Shown piece after piece: positions 22,236 through 35,362 of a stretch of 64,000 bases of DNA. Position 1 is the first letter of the stretch, and each line of letters begins with the position of its first letter. The notes beneath the pieces were generated by a model. It was not told the origin of the DNA. It saw nothing but the letters and a program-made list of their open reading frames with translations, and did no database searches. Source of the stretch: Amaranthus tricolor (Eukaryota; Streptophyta; Magnoliopsida; Caryophyllales; Amaranthaceae); contig NC_080053.1 of assembly GCF_026212465.1 (NCBI RefSeq), positions 5,376,287 to 5,440,286 on the forward strand. The letters run 5' to 3'. The position numbers and the translations under genes are program-made.

Positions 22236-22750
22236 TAAATACAATTTCATAAGAACAACGTTAGTAACCCTTAAGGATAAATGAGTGTACTGACTATTTA
22301 TTTGATAATTATTGACTTTAAGTTTCTGTCTAGTAGCAAATATTTTATATATTTTTTCGTTGATAGTTATTCAATCTAGGTAACTAAATAGTGCTATTAT
22401 TCTTATCAGAAAAATAGTGCTATTATTATTTTGCTGTATTTTCTTCTTTAATTGAATCAATTAAACAAATCAATATTTGATATAATACAAAAATATAATA
22501 ATACTTATTTTCACTTAAAAAATTTTACTCATAAATAATATATACTTAGGGCCCTAAAAGTTCGGAGACGGCCTTGTATCTATTATAGATCAAGGGGAGA
22601 GTTAATTGGTTCATTCCAAGTGTTAATCTATTATGTGAGAAAGCTTATTGATCTATGCCTAAATTCCTCATTAGCTGCCAATACAAGTGAATACCTACTT
22701 AAAGTTAGCAATGGGAGAGTTCAATGGTCTCAATTTCATTGGATTGGAGT
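22236..22750. other. AT-rich spacer, no gene
   Basis: Nothing recognisable. It ends in ATTGGAGT (22743-22750), the left target duplication of the hAT element. Confidence 0.4.
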
Positions 22751-23249
22751 TAGACCTGGGAAAATTTGATCCGACCCGAAAATGAACCCGGGACCCGACC
22801 CGACAAAACCCGAACCCGACCGACCCGAAAGCGACTTAATCCGAAACATGACCGACCCGATAATTACCCGACCGGAAACCGACCCGTTTTGACAGATTTA
22901 ATATCAATTTTTAGAGTAATTTCAATGTTAGAATTCATTTCAAATAAAATTTTAGTTTTCAAAGTATCTCAACATATTGAGTATATCACTTGAACCCTAA
23001 AACTAAAACTCATCAATAGATCTCAAAAAACACGTATTTAACGTCTTTTTAGCCATCGTAATTATTTTTCTTTAAAAACAGGACGTTATAATCATCTTAA
23101 TTGAATACATGTATCTTGTTAAATCAGTCAAATGAGTTTTTAATTCTTCTACATTTCAGTAAGCAAATCAATATAATTTATACGAACGTTTCGCACGTTT
23201 GAATGAGCTTTTCAAAAAACGAATGTCGCTACCCTAAATTATAAAACAA

Positions 23250-23417
23250 GACCAAACAAGAGGTAATTTATGCTTGTCCCACATCGACTTAGAAGAAGAG
23301 GTAATTAGTAATGACTAGCTATAAACAAGACCAAACAAGTGGTAATTTATGCTTGTCCCACATCGACTTAGAAGAAGAGGTAATTAGTAATGACTAGCTA
23401 TAAACAAGACCAAACAG
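23250..23417. repeat. 79-bp tandem duplication inside the hAT element
   Basis: Two nearly perfect 79-bp units (phrase GACCAAACAAG at 23250 and 23329) are followed by a partial third at 23408. Each holds GTCCCACATCG and TATAAA at fixed spacing. Confidence 0.9.
23276..23404 (+). promoter_or_regulatory. Two USE-TATA modules like plant snRNA promoters
   Basis: GTCCCACATCG (23276-23286 and 23355-23365) is an exact match to the plant snRNA upstream sequence element RTCCCACATCG. TATAAA follows at 23320 and 23399, each after exactly 33 bases. In plants that spacing is the one used by Pol II snRNA genes. A third motif on the minus strand (23952-23962) has a TATA-like sequence about 35 bases on. No snRNA is recognisable downstream, so function is unproven. 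Confidence 0.4.
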
Positions 23418-24289
23418 CCTTGGGGCATATTTAAAAGGGTCGATTGGCTAATTATGCCATGCTTACCCTTTGATTATTTAATATCCTAATTTAGACTAAA
23501 TATTTCCAATATTTTAAAACATTTATTTTTTTACTTATAATATCCACTTTTGTTATTTAATATCTTATTTACATCATTTAAAGATGTTTAAATTAAAATA
23601 TTCAAATTTTGTATTTGGACTTTTTATATCGTCTATCTCATATTTCATACAAAAATTACTAAATTATCTCATATTGCATATTTAAAAGGGTCGATTGGCT
23701 AGTTCCTATTATAATGGGCATGTAATATAAGTCCATTATCCTACAGATTATTGTGGAATGCTTTTATAATTTCAAATACTTATACATTTAATTAAATAAC
23801 TAAAATAAGTTTTTTTTTTAAACCTTTTCCAGATATAGAAGGATACTAGATAATAAGATTTTACTCACTATACCTTCAAATCAATCTATACAACACTTCG
23901 AATTGGCCCATATAAATAACACACTAGTGGGATTGCGTTCTTTCACCTAGGCGATGTGGGACAATGAGAAAAACAGAATTCATCTTGATTCTTGAATTAG
24001 TTGGCCATACATAAAAGGAACGAGCATGCATCAGAACTCAATGACCCAATAAAGCTACATAGATGTATAAGTGATGTAAATTTTTGGGGTTAAAAACTTA
24101 ATATTTATATATTTAAATTTGGTGGATGTATAAGTGATGAATGTAAATTTTGGGGCTTAAAGCTTGAAGAATTAGTGGAATCTTATTGGTTTATAGTTGA
24201 TTTGCTAAAATATTTATATATAAACTTGTTTACAATCTTTCAATATTAGAAATTAGTTTTCAAATATTCAAAAAATCATAATTAGAAAA

Positions 24290-24712
24290 CTGAAATTGGA
24301 TTCGGATGTATAACAGTTCGATTAAGAATCGGTTCGGGTTAGTATCAGTTCGGGTTAAAAACAGTTCGATTAATAATCGATTCGGATTTGTATCAGTTCG
24401 GGTTAAAAACAGTTCGATCTTAATCAGTTTTAGTCAGGTTGCATTCGGTTACGTGCATAATTCGGGTCGGATTTGAATCGGGTCGATCATTGTTCAGTTC
24501 GGGTAACATCGGTTAAGGTTTATATGTCGGTTATAAAATTCGGTTGCAGTTCGAGTTCGATTTTGGCCTTTTCGGTTATTAAACGGTTCGAGTGAAGTAT
24601 CGGTTCGGGTAATTGCGGTTCGGTAAACCTAAAAAACTTACATTTTTTCGGGTCGGATAATTTTCGGTTCCGAGTCGGATTTTCGGGTCGGGTTTGTTTT
24701 GAACAGCTCTAC
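24290..24712. mobile_element. Right end of a second, nested hAT-like element
   Basis: Dense CGGTTCGGGTT and CAGTTCGG repeats end at GAACAGCTCTA, the reverse of the common hAT terminus TAGAGCTGTTC. A relative of the same terminus appears at 51479. I could not find the left end. Confidence 0.45.
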
Positions 24713-25139
24713 GCGTATCTTACAAGTCTTTCAAAATAAGTATTAATTCCCCTATTTTTCTTGCACTTAAATGAACCTGACATACCAACTATTTTTTGAA
24801 AATCGTACATGTAATTTCTCTAATGATTTTTTTTAGATATTTTCATGATTTTTTTTATGTTGAATTAGTCGATTGGATATTCTGATGTTTTATGGTAACC
24901 CGTTGGGTCAATCCGAACCGACCCGAAACCCGGAGTGATCCGACCTGAAACTGACCCGATCCGAAACTGACCCGACCCGACCCGAAAATGACCCGACCGA
25001 AATTGATCCGACCCAAAACCCGACCGACCGACCGTTTTCCCAGGTCTAATTGGAGTGTATTATTTGGGTTATCAAAATAATTGACAAAGATATTCACATC
25101 TAGCAAGCAAGTTCATACAAAGCCGCCCTTAAAACCCAA

Positions 25140-25660
25140 CCTTGGTCGCATTTAGTGATACAAAAAAGCATCGATAATAAAAAAAAGTTTGAATTTTAAA
25201 TGCAAAAAATGACACAAATGCTTATAGCGACGCTTATAAGCGTTTTGAGAAGATAAATAGTGACGTTCTATAGCGTCGTAACAAGACATTTATAGATGCT
25301 TAAATGTGTGTCATAAAGACAAATAGCGACACTACAAGTGTCAGTTATTGACAAATAGCGACATTAAGCATCGTAAAATGTTACTTTGACATAAAAAAAT
25401 GGCGCAAAATGACAAAAAGTGACGTGAAAAAGCGTTATAAATGTGAATTTTGATAAAAAAAAGCATTGCAAAAAAGAAACAAAAAGCGACATTAAAGCAT
25501 CCTAATTGGTGACAATTGTGACGCTTTTTGAATGTCAATAAATAGTGACATTGAAAATCATGACGCTTTTTTGAAGAGTCGCTGAGATATATTGCGTCAC
25601 TTTAAAGTGTCTCAAAATGTAAATAAAAACATCACAAAATGTTTTGTTTTCTCGTAGTGG
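25140..25660. mobile_element. CACTA-like element remnant, right-block copy
   Basis: It matches 2742-3131 from about 25280 on and extends about 140 bp further left, so it keeps more of the element. AAATAGCGACA and AAGCGT motifs are scattered in both orientations. The right end TTTTCTCGTAGTG reads CACTACGAGAAAA on the reverse strand. No coding sequence is seen. Confidence 0.6.
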
Positions 25661-26215
25661 AAGAAAGAAAGAAAGAAAGAAAAGAAAGAGAGTATGGCTA
25701 TATGTAAAATGTAATAAAATTAACAATGAAAATTGTAATACACTGAGAGAAGGAGTATAAATGGAGTATGGAAAATGAAAATTGTAAAACTTGACAAAAA
25801 AAAATAAAAGTGTAAGAGAGAGTAAAAGAGTATAAATGGTGAAGAGAGTTTTATAGAAATGAGAGAGATTTGGGCTTCGAATTAGGTTTGTTTGAAGGAG
25901 AAAATTTACTTTGAAATTTTGAATATTTCACCCATAAAGTTGGCAATAAAGTTAGCTACCAAAACTGTTTGTCGCCAACTTTGGCTATAAATTTAGCTAC
26001 AAAAATGCATTTTGATTTGTTAGCGAGAAATCATTTTGTAGCTAACCTTCTTTATCCAAAAACAAGGCTATTACAGTTGCAGTTTGGTTCAGTTGGGAAA
26101 TTCTGCATGCGTGGAACAATCTGATGAAAACAAGGCTCTAGGTGTCGTGGGTTCAGTTAAAGCGAATGCGACTGTTCATTAGATTGGAAAATGAACAGTT
26201 GAAGAAAACTTTTCT
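25661..26215. repeat. Right-block copy of the duplicated NLR flank
   Basis: Positions 25661-26050 match 3132-3530, 26075-26118 matches 5353-5396, and 26119-26215 matches 9167-9266. The uninterrupted Copia target site (GTGGAACAATCTG) is at about 26112. It is non-coding. Confidence 0.75.
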
Positions 26216-26885
26216 CTTATGTATGTAGTGGATATCAACATTTTCATTAGAGGCTATCACAAAAAATAATAGTGTAAAAAAAAAAAAAAAACTGGATATA
26301 AATATGATTTTTAGATGAGTGATATCGAAGACATATAGAGTAGAATAAGAAAACACAAATTGGTTTCAACCTTACCTATAATAGCACAAAACATATAGAT
26401 AAACCTTTCATATCATCATCAAAAATATTTAGCTGATTAGCAACAATTTTCAATAATGGTTTTCACAATAGCATAAAAAAGACATCACATACTTGAACAA
26501 CTGAAACACATAGATCATTATGAGTCTCCACTACAACATTGATATTCACATTTGATACCTGAACCAAATGAAACAAGTGCACTTAATCCAATCTTTTCAA
26601 AAAAAAAAAGATAATATCGTAAAACAAGTCATGTAATCCTCATCAACATTAAAAAGATATAAACAAAGATAAAATAGCATTATGTTTTCTTGATAATTAC
26701 TAATAAAATATCGAAGGATATATACAACAACCATGCTAAGAATTGCAATCTCAGTGGTAGCATCGAAAGCAAACTCCCACACAAATTGCAAAAACTAAAT
26801 GAACAAAAAAATAATAGCAATGAGAATAAAAAAGAGTACCATTTGATTTTCAAGGTTATTTCATTTTCAACCCTAACTTTCTATC
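26216..26885. other. AT-rich sequence, no recognisable gene
   Basis: Short open frames here have no recognisable domain. Part may belong to the Copia remnant that follows. Confidence 0.35.
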
Positions 26886-27290
26886 TTTTAAAAGCTTTAA
26901 ACACTTCAAAGTATACATTCTTCACACATGTTTAAATCCACAAAATTTAGAGCAGGAAGTTTTCCAATTGAATGCATGACCTTCATTCCTTTCTCACTCT
27001 TGTGAGCAAGGCTTTGGTGTCATAACTTAGAGTTTTCATTTTCTATTACAACTGCAATCGAACAACACGCTTCAGCTGTCAAATAAAAAGTACCATTCTT
27101 TTTACCATGAGCAACTGTCATTGCTCCTTTTGACATCTTCCAATTATCACCTTTAAAGATTATAGTGTAACCTTCAAGAGCCAATTGCTCAACAAAGATC
27201 AAGTTATTCCTTAAGACGGAAACATGTTTGAAAACCTTTATCTCCCAAGTTAACCCATTTAACTTAATCTTTATGTTACCTTAACCAATA
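26886..27290 (-). pseudogene. Copia pol fragment (gag-pre-integrase region)
   Basis: Read on the minus strand, the frame gives NLIFVEQLALEGYTIIFKGD, then MSKGAMTVAHGKKNGTFYL, then HQSLAHKSEKGMKV, ending with NMCEECIL. This order is the segment between protease and integrase core in Ty1/Copia polyproteins, including the start of the HHCC zinc-binding part. A stop replaces the expected Trp before HQSLAH. No other pol domain or LTR could be tied to it. It is a dead fragment. Confidence 0.8.
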
Positions 27291-27747
27291 ATATCGATAG
27301 AAAATTAGCCACTAAAAAATAAATTCTTGAATTTAAATTGCTCTTAATTGAAAGGGAAAATATTTTTGTGAATGAAATTGAATGTTTAGTAGGGTTATTT
27401 ACCCTACAAAACTAATCATTGTAGGGCAGACGACCAAACAAGCCCTTGTGGTTTGTGGTGCGCTATTTGAGTTGGACCATCCTAAGACAACAATGGAACT
27501 CCAACCCCTTTTCCTGTGTTTTGGTCCCTGCTATTTAAAGACAAAGACAGTTGAGTGAGGAGTTTGGAAACGCTAACCATATTCTTATAGCTTTGTTTGT
27601 TAATTTTTCGACTATAAATAAATTTAATACAAATTATATGTAGTATTAATAATGAACTTTAATTGACTAAAAAAAAATAATGAACTTTAAAAATTATGAT
27701 GGAAAATAAATCGATGTCATACCAAAGCTATTTGGGAATATGTTTTA
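27291..27747. other. Intergenic sequence, nothing recognised
   Basis: The more GC-balanced stretch at about 27385-27560 has no coding similarity I can name. Confidence 0.3.
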
Positions 27748-28246
27748 GGGAAAACTACTTTTAAAATTAAAAATATAGGTGATTTAATTCCAAAAATCTC
27801 AACTTTTGATTAATATTTAATAATTTGAATTTTAGGGATTGTTTAATTTTAAAGCACCGGACCCCTTGGTAACTAGTAGATAGGGTCAAACATATTATGT
27901 GGTCGTATCTTATTGGTCTATATGTATTTTCTATGATAAATCAAATTTTAAAAATAAAAAATAATAAATAAAGAAAAAGGGAGTTGAACCCAAATCCTTG
28001 TGCTCTCGGCCTTCCCCTAACCCCTGAAAAACACAATACGTGGTCGTATCTTTTTTTTTTTAAGTTTTTAAAAATAGAAATAAAAAAAGAGCACCAAAAC
28101 TTACCTTCTAAAATGGTAGCAGGTTATTTAATGCTCTAAAATTAGATAAAAACCTTAAAGTTTAGATTTTTAAATATTAATCAAAAGTAAGGATTTTTAG
28201 AATAATTAAATCACTAAAAGTTGAGAGTTAAAAAATAATTTTTCCT
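27748..28246. repeat. Foldback element with a possible SINE remnant inside
   Basis: The left arm (GGGAAAACTACTTTT..., GGTGATTTAATTCC) is an imperfect inverted copy of the right arm (AATTAAATCACT..., AATAATTTTTCC), over about 110 bp. The ends resemble Mutator-type palindromic elements, but no clear 9-bp duplication is seen. On the minus strand near 27980 GGGTTCAACTCCC resembles a Pol III B-box, hinting at a SINE. Confidence 0.45.
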
Positions 28247-28926
28247 ATATTCATGAAAATATGTAAATAGTATTTTGAATTATTATTTATTGACTCAAAT
28301 TACACTCAATCATTAGATAACTCTATATATCCTCAAGTATTGGATATTTTGCAATCTACGCACAAAATTTTTCAATCGATTGTTTTGGGTAATTTAATGT
28401 AAATAAGCAATAGTTAGGAGTATATAAGGTTAGATATTTCAATACTTTGGAATATACAGAGTTAAATAATAGTTCGGAGTATTTTAGTCAATGAGCGATG
28501 GTTAAGAATATTATTTACATATTTTCCTAAGTTTGATCACGACTTTGTCAGAATATTGTTCATTTAAAAAAATTAAAAGTCATTAATATCATTTTACGTA
28601 ATATTACCTACTAATTTAAATAGTAATTTTCTATTGAAATTGGCTATTATTATGATCCAATTTAGAAATTCTACAAGGAGTAGATTAAATATATTGATTA
28701 TTGAATAGGAAAATTATTAAATTATATCTAACAACCTTAGCTAATCTAGAATTGTTGCATAGAAATATATCGTAGAAGATCCTAATACTTTAGCTGTCGT
28801 CCTTTCTTTAAAAGTTAGGCTGGTATTGTTTTAGATGAAGTTCGGTTAGTTTCAGTTTCCTACAAATTTAATTCTGTGGATACTATAAATCGTATAATTT
28901 TAAATTCAATCGCAATATTAACAGCT

Positions 28927-28927
<1 letters not shown>
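28247..28927. other. AT-rich spacer, no gene
   Basis: Nothing recognisable. Confidence 0.35.

Positions 28928-28964
<37 letters not shown>
28928..28964. repeat. (TAA)n microsatellite
   Basis: About 12 TAA units directly before the LINE fragment, followed by A-rich sequence. Confidence 0.9.
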
Positions 28965-28965
<1 letters not shown>

Positions 28966-29011
28966 TGGTTCCTTAAAAAAAAAAAATAATAATAATAAAA
29001 AAAAATAATAA

Positions 29012-29710
29012 ATCCTGCACCTGGGAAAGTTAAGTGGGAAGATCTGTGTAAGCCTAAGAAGAAAGGGGAGCTTGGCATCAAAAATCTAGGTCTTTGGAAT
29101 GAAATTGCTATAAGTAAAATGGCTTGGCATGTGCAACACCTAACTGAATCTCTATGGGTGCGTTGGATACATGGAGTGTACAATAAGGGTGTAGGCTGGA
29201 TGAGGTTTAATTTTCATGTTACTGCAAGTTGGTCTTTCAAAAATATTTGTCATGGGAAAGAAAAACATAGACTTTGAATGCGTAAGGATAAATTTAAATT
29301 CAGGATACCTATATAAGCTATTTTGAGGAAGTTTCTAGAGTTCATGGGATAAGTTTGTATGGCTACTTCCAAAAGTAAGTTCATGCTCTTGATGATTATG
29401 CTGAACAAATTGAAAACTAAGCAGAAGCTCAAGCACATGGCGGTGCTGGATAATGATACATGCCATGTGTTTTTCAGCAATCGAATCCGCTAAACACTTA
29501 TTCTTTGTTTTTCCTTTTAGTCTCAAATGCGTAAAGGAACTTCAGGTTTGGCTTAATATTAGCACTCTTCCTTACAACTTAGGTGATCTTGTGAAGAAGC
29601 GATGAAAAAGGGACAAGTTCCGAAGAAAAGTGATGATCTCAAGTATTTGTAGTTTATGCTACCACTTATGGCAGACTAGGAACCATGTTGTCTAGCTCTT
29701 ACAAATGAGT
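29012..29710 (+). pseudogene. LINE reverse-transcriptase C-terminal (zf-RVT) fragment
   Basis: The plus frame from 29012 reads PGKVKWEDLCKPKKKGELGI, then LGLWNEIAISKMAWHVQHL, then ESLWVRWIHGVY, the classic sequence between the RT thumb and the zinc-binding domain of plant LINEs. A stop follows at about 29274, and frameshifted pieces continue (DNDTCHVFFSN resembles the zf-RVT histidine-cysteine segment). The 3' tail near 30000 runs into A-rich and AAT repeats, as LINE tails do. Only the 3' end is present, as with 5'-truncated LINE insertions. Confidence 0.75.
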
Positions 29711-30016
29711 AGTATTGATAGAGTTATGCTTTGTATTTAACAGGAAATCGAACTTTGGTTTAGTGCTCTATATCCAATACAATCTCAAACTAACTTGTGA
29801 TTTCGAGGTCTTAGGCAATAGTTCTTCCTTCTTTTGAGGGTTCTCTCCCTTTGTATGCACAAGAAAAGTGGGCTTGGACAACCCTTTCTAGAAAATGGGC
29901 TCTTGTTCCCTACTGATGCAATTTGTATATTGGGCTGAGCCCTTATTTTTGTGGCTTGTATTGGCATTATTGGTGCAATGAGAATCTTTCCATTTTCCAA
30001 AAAAATAATTCAAAAT

Positions 30017-30042
30017 AAATAATAATAATAATAATAATAATA

Positions 30043-30084
<42 letters not shown>

Positions 30085-30145
30085 TATAATTGTTATTATT
30101 ATTAGTATTATTATTATTGTTGTTGTTGTTGTTGTTGTTGTTATT
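30017..30145. repeat. (AAT)n-(ATT)n-(TTG)n compound microsatellite
   Basis: AAT units switch to ATT units at about 30043, making a palindromic repeat, and end in nine or so TTG units. Confidence 0.9.
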
Positions 30146-30185
30146 TCATTTTCTTATTTAAGGTAATTTATTTCATAAGGCGAAA

Positions 30186-30874
30186 CTTTACAAGAAGTTG
30201 GTAGAGAGCCGAACAACAAGCTGAACACCTACACCCATTTGAATACAAAAAGCTAGTCTATAAAAGATGTATGGCTTAGATTTTGTGCTACACGAGTTAT
30301 TCAAAGAAAATGATGCAATCCTTGATAACAATTTAAGTGTGTTTTCGCCTAAAGACACTGTTATCCATTTCATAGAAAAAAACTTTACAAGAAGTTGGTA
30401 GGGGAGCAACAAGCTGAGCACTTACACCCTTTTGAATACAAAAGGCTAGTATATGGAACATGTACGCCTTAGATTTTGTGCTACTTGAGTTACTCAAAGA
30501 AAATGACACAATCCTCGATAACAAATCAAATGCGTCTTCTCCTAACTCATCGAAAGTAGAGAAAACAAAGGGGGTGAATTTATAGTCATTCTCCTTACGG
30601 TTAACAGTGTATTTCTTCCTCTTTTTTCTGTAGCATTGGCTAAAGAAGCACCAGGGGCGCATGAGGAGACCCTCATGCCAGCGAAAGGCGAACCTCCAGT
30701 GACATTCACACAAGCGTCTTTACCATGAAGCCAATCAAACAATAAAAGATCTGCTGATCTAAGATCTTTCCCTGCCACTGAGGAAAACCCCATAGGTTCC
30801 TTCTTACGAACTAAAACCCCAGCTTTGCAAGATATATCTACGAGCACCCAAACCAAATTGTGTCGAATCTTCAC
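30186..30874 (-). pseudogene. Retroelement-associated C-terminal domain, partly duplicated
   Basis: On the minus strand the frame reads RHNLVWVLVDISCKAGVLV, then DLRSADLLLFDWLHGKDACV, then TGGSPFAG, then LLSRIVSFSLSN and VSAQLVAPLPT. From memory this resembles a conserved C-terminal region found behind reverse transcriptase in a class of plant retroelement proteins (RHN...D, LRPADLL..W, CVDLTG). The last roughly 58 residues occur twice (30186-30360 and 30362-30540), with frameshifts and stops between. It is non-functional, and its parent element is not identified. Confidence 0.5.
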
Positions 30875-31429
30875 GCCATCAAATTATTATTACTAATATT
30901 ATTTTGGAAAATAAAATTATTTTCATTCACCAGAAAAAACACCAATGTACAACTAAAACTGGACTTCGTCCCTATTTAATTTGCATAAGTATAGAGACAA
31001 GGCCCACCTTCTAGGAAGGATTTTCTCACTCCACTCTTCATATGCATAAGAGTAAGTAGAGACAAAAAAAAAACTACACAGCCAAAACACAAGGATGGAG
31101 AATGGTAAACAAACTATACAAATCAGTATAACAAGAAAAAAACTAAAAAGAACACCAATCACCAGTCACAACCTCAGCACATCTATAAAACCCAGCATCA
31201 GCAACTGATTCATGAATGTTGAAATGACCTGAGACGATGAGTAATCTCAGTTTGAATTTGCAGAACTATGTATCTAGGAATATGTACTATATTTTCCCAA
31301 ACAACATTCTGACTCCTCCATATGGCATAAATTTGTGCAACCATAAATGGAAAACATGATCTGTCTTTGAGATTTCTTCATTTGAGTTTACGGAAATCCA
31401 TTTTTACAATGTGTTTGAATCTAAATCCG

Positions 31430-31771
31430 ACCCACAATTCTATACCATCAAGGCACTTTTGGCTGAACGGGCATTCAAAAAATAAGTGTTGAGTTGCCTC
31501 CTTAGTTGTTGCATACAGGGGACAAAGCTCATCAGCTGTTACACCTATTGCTTTAAGCTTATCTTTGGTTTTATTTAAGCTTGTCCACAGCCATAAGCCA
31601 ATAATAGAATCTATGTCTTAGGATAGACATTCTATTCCATACCACAAATCTCCACCGTACTCTTGGAGTTAACTTGAAAGTCTCTAGATACACGGACTTA
31701 ATAGAATAAGTATCTTGAAAAATCCAATTCTTCAAAGAGTCTTTGATGAAACAAATTCTCTTCATAACCAA
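31430..31771 (-). pseudogene. LINE zf-RVT domain
   Basis: Minus-strand frames read LTPRVRWRFVVWNRMSILRH, then RFYYWL, then a shifted KTKDKLKAIGVTADELCPL and EATQHLFFECPFSQKC. This matches the zinc-binding region that closes plant LINE reverse transcriptases. A frameshift or stop at about 31571 breaks it, and one Cys of the CPLC pair reads Tyr. Confidence 0.85.
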
Positions 31772-32029
31772 AGTAGTCGTGATTGGCGCATTGAAGAGCT
31801 CACATTTGCCTCCTTTGGTAGAAACGCCATGAACCTATCTAACCCACAAAGACTCCATCATATAAATGTGCCAAGCAATCTTTCCCACTGCACTCTAGCT
31901 CCAAACACAAAGGTTCTGAATGCCAAGACCACAAACCTTCTTAGGTTTACAAACCACCTTCCAATTAACCATACAAACCTGAAGCTTGAGAGAAACTTTG
32001 AATGGATTGATGAAGAGTTCTAACTGATG

Positions 32030-32951
32030 AGACATCACCTTTACAAAAAAGCATCAAATCATCAGCAAAATAAAGGTGAGACAATTTAATTATTTTGCAT
32101 CGAGGTTGAATTCCATAACTATCTTCAAGTCAATTTTATCGTATCTTATCGTACTAACTTTGACCAAATCCTAAGGGCACAATCCATCGTATCGTAGGCT
32201 TTCTGCAAGTTAATTTTTACTAGACAATAGGGGCACAATGTTGTCTAGTATACTGCTTGACCAAATCCTAATATAAAAAAATATTATGCATAATACTCCT
32301 ACCCGATACAAAAACCCCTTGGGCTTGATCAATTAAGCATCCAAGAACCAGTTGTAAGTTTGAGCATATCAACATGAAAATGCATTTATAATTCATATTA
32401 GTTTTAAAATTACTAAATTTCGTCATAATTTTTGTTTTCTTTTAATATTTTGTTATGGATTTTTTCCTGGTTTTTAATTCAGGGGTCTTTACCACGTTCG
32501 TCTTCTTTAAGAGATTACAATATGTTTTGTTAATAAGAGAAACTAATATGTTATATAATAAGTAAAAAATGTTTGATAAATCAGTCATAGAGGGGTATCT
32601 CCAATAATCAAAGAAGACAGCAAGATATTAGACGGAAGTCACCTGGATGTGAAGGACAATCAGTTTAAGGAATCATGGTGATGGTTGTAGTGTTCCAACT
32701 TCTAGGCATCTTCCCATTACTGAAGAAAAGAATGATAGCCTGAACAATATCATCACCCAAAACATCCCACAAAGCTTTATAGATTTGCTATTGAATCCAT
32801 CTAAGCCTGGGGCCTTATCATCAGGAATACTCCACATTGTTGGCTTAATGTCCTCCTTATTAAAAGAAAGCGTCAATGAGTCCCTTTGAGTATCAGATAA
32901 GATATGAACATTTTGAGCAACATCCAGCTTAATCTTTGCCCTGTTTTCCAA
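32030..32951 (-). pseudogene. LINE reverse transcriptase, broken
   Basis: From the right, the minus strand encodes FNKEDIKPTMWSIPDDKAPG and LDGFNSK (RT motif region 0-1). A separate frame near 32215 encodes KINLQKAYDTMD, and near 32065 YFADDLMLFCKGD. The last contains the catalytic ADD of motif C. The pieces lie in different frames, and about 400 bp between them is unrelated or heavily decayed, so no working enzyme could be made. Confidence 0.85.
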
Positions 32952-33424
32952 CTCCGTACAGATAAGGTTCGTGTAGAATTAATAAAAATCATGTTGAATC
33001 AAACATGGATCAGTAATATCTACCCCATTGAGATGCAAGTCAGTGATCTGATTGGATATGTGCCTCTGTTTAATGCTTTAATGAAAAAATCTTGTGTTCA
33101 TCTCTGAGTTGGATCCACTTCTTATTTGCTTTTTGCCGCATCGTAAATTCTAAATCCTTCTTTAATTAAAGCAAAAGAGTGGAGGCTTGATGTTCTGCAT
33201 TAGCTACATTCTCATCATCCGTATGGTCATGTAGATGGAGTTGTACATTCAACAAGTGATCATGGGCTTTTTGCACCACAAGAAGATGCTGCTCTTTGCC
33301 ATACCATATTCTCAAATTTTTCTTCAAAATAATAAGCTTCTGAGTTATTTGGTAAATAAGATGACCCTCAACCCTAGTGTTCCAAACACCTCTAACATTT
33401 GCAAGAAACTCATGCTTTGAAGCC

Positions 33425-34943
<1,519 letters not shown>

Positions 34944-35362
34944 CTTGAATGGGGTTAGCCCCCAGCGCTTTTATTCCAATTTGTGCATCCAACTCACCAT
35001 CAATTTCATGTTCAATTGTTTAATTCAGAACTGCAAATGAATTATCAGTCTGTAGACCAGCAAAAGAATCCTTAAGATTCATGTTAATCTGATTCCCATT
35101 ACTGCTTGACCATCTATAACCTCAAGAAGCTCGTCACTCACTACCTCAGTCTACTGCTAAATAGGGGCAGCAACTGCCTCCACGGTATTAGTCAGACCAG
35201 TAGGAATTACCCCCTTCTGCTTTGGCCCCAACTTCCTCTGAAACGGTTGTTTGAAAGCTCTAAACCCATTTTCATCAACATTAAGAGGTTGTCTAGGTTT
35301 ACCCATACGACAACTTGCATTAATGGTCCAAATTGGGAACATTTAGTACACCAAACAAGTAC

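Larger units (their letters stand above)
22751..25048. mobile_element. hAT-type transposon, TSD ATTGGAGT
   Basis: Perfect 14-bp inverted ends TAGACCTGGGAAAA lie between identical 8-bp ATTGGAGT copies (22743-22750 and 25049-25056). Subterminal regions are arrays of ACCCGACC/CCGACCCGAAA motifs, as in other plant hAT families. There is no transposase frame. Inside are a 79-bp tandem repeat with snRNA-promoter-like motifs, and a second set of CGGTTCGGGTT repeats ending in GAACAGCTCTA (about 24712), which looks like the right end of another nested hAT. It is absent from the left NLR block. Confidence 0.88.

Noticed and set aside
23221..23420. CRISPR-like direct repeats with spacers
   Set aside because: Only two and a half contiguous 79-bp units without spacers, in plant nuclear DNA.
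23408..23500. A U-snRNA gene after the USE-TATA modules
   Set aside because: The sequence after the last TATA box does not begin like U1, U2, U4, U5 or U12; only a 9-base similarity to U4 (CTTGGGGCA), which is not enough.
27970..28030. A tRNA gene on the minus strand
   Set aside because: A B-box-like GGGTTCAACTCCC is present but no cloverleaf could be drawn; at most a SINE remnant.
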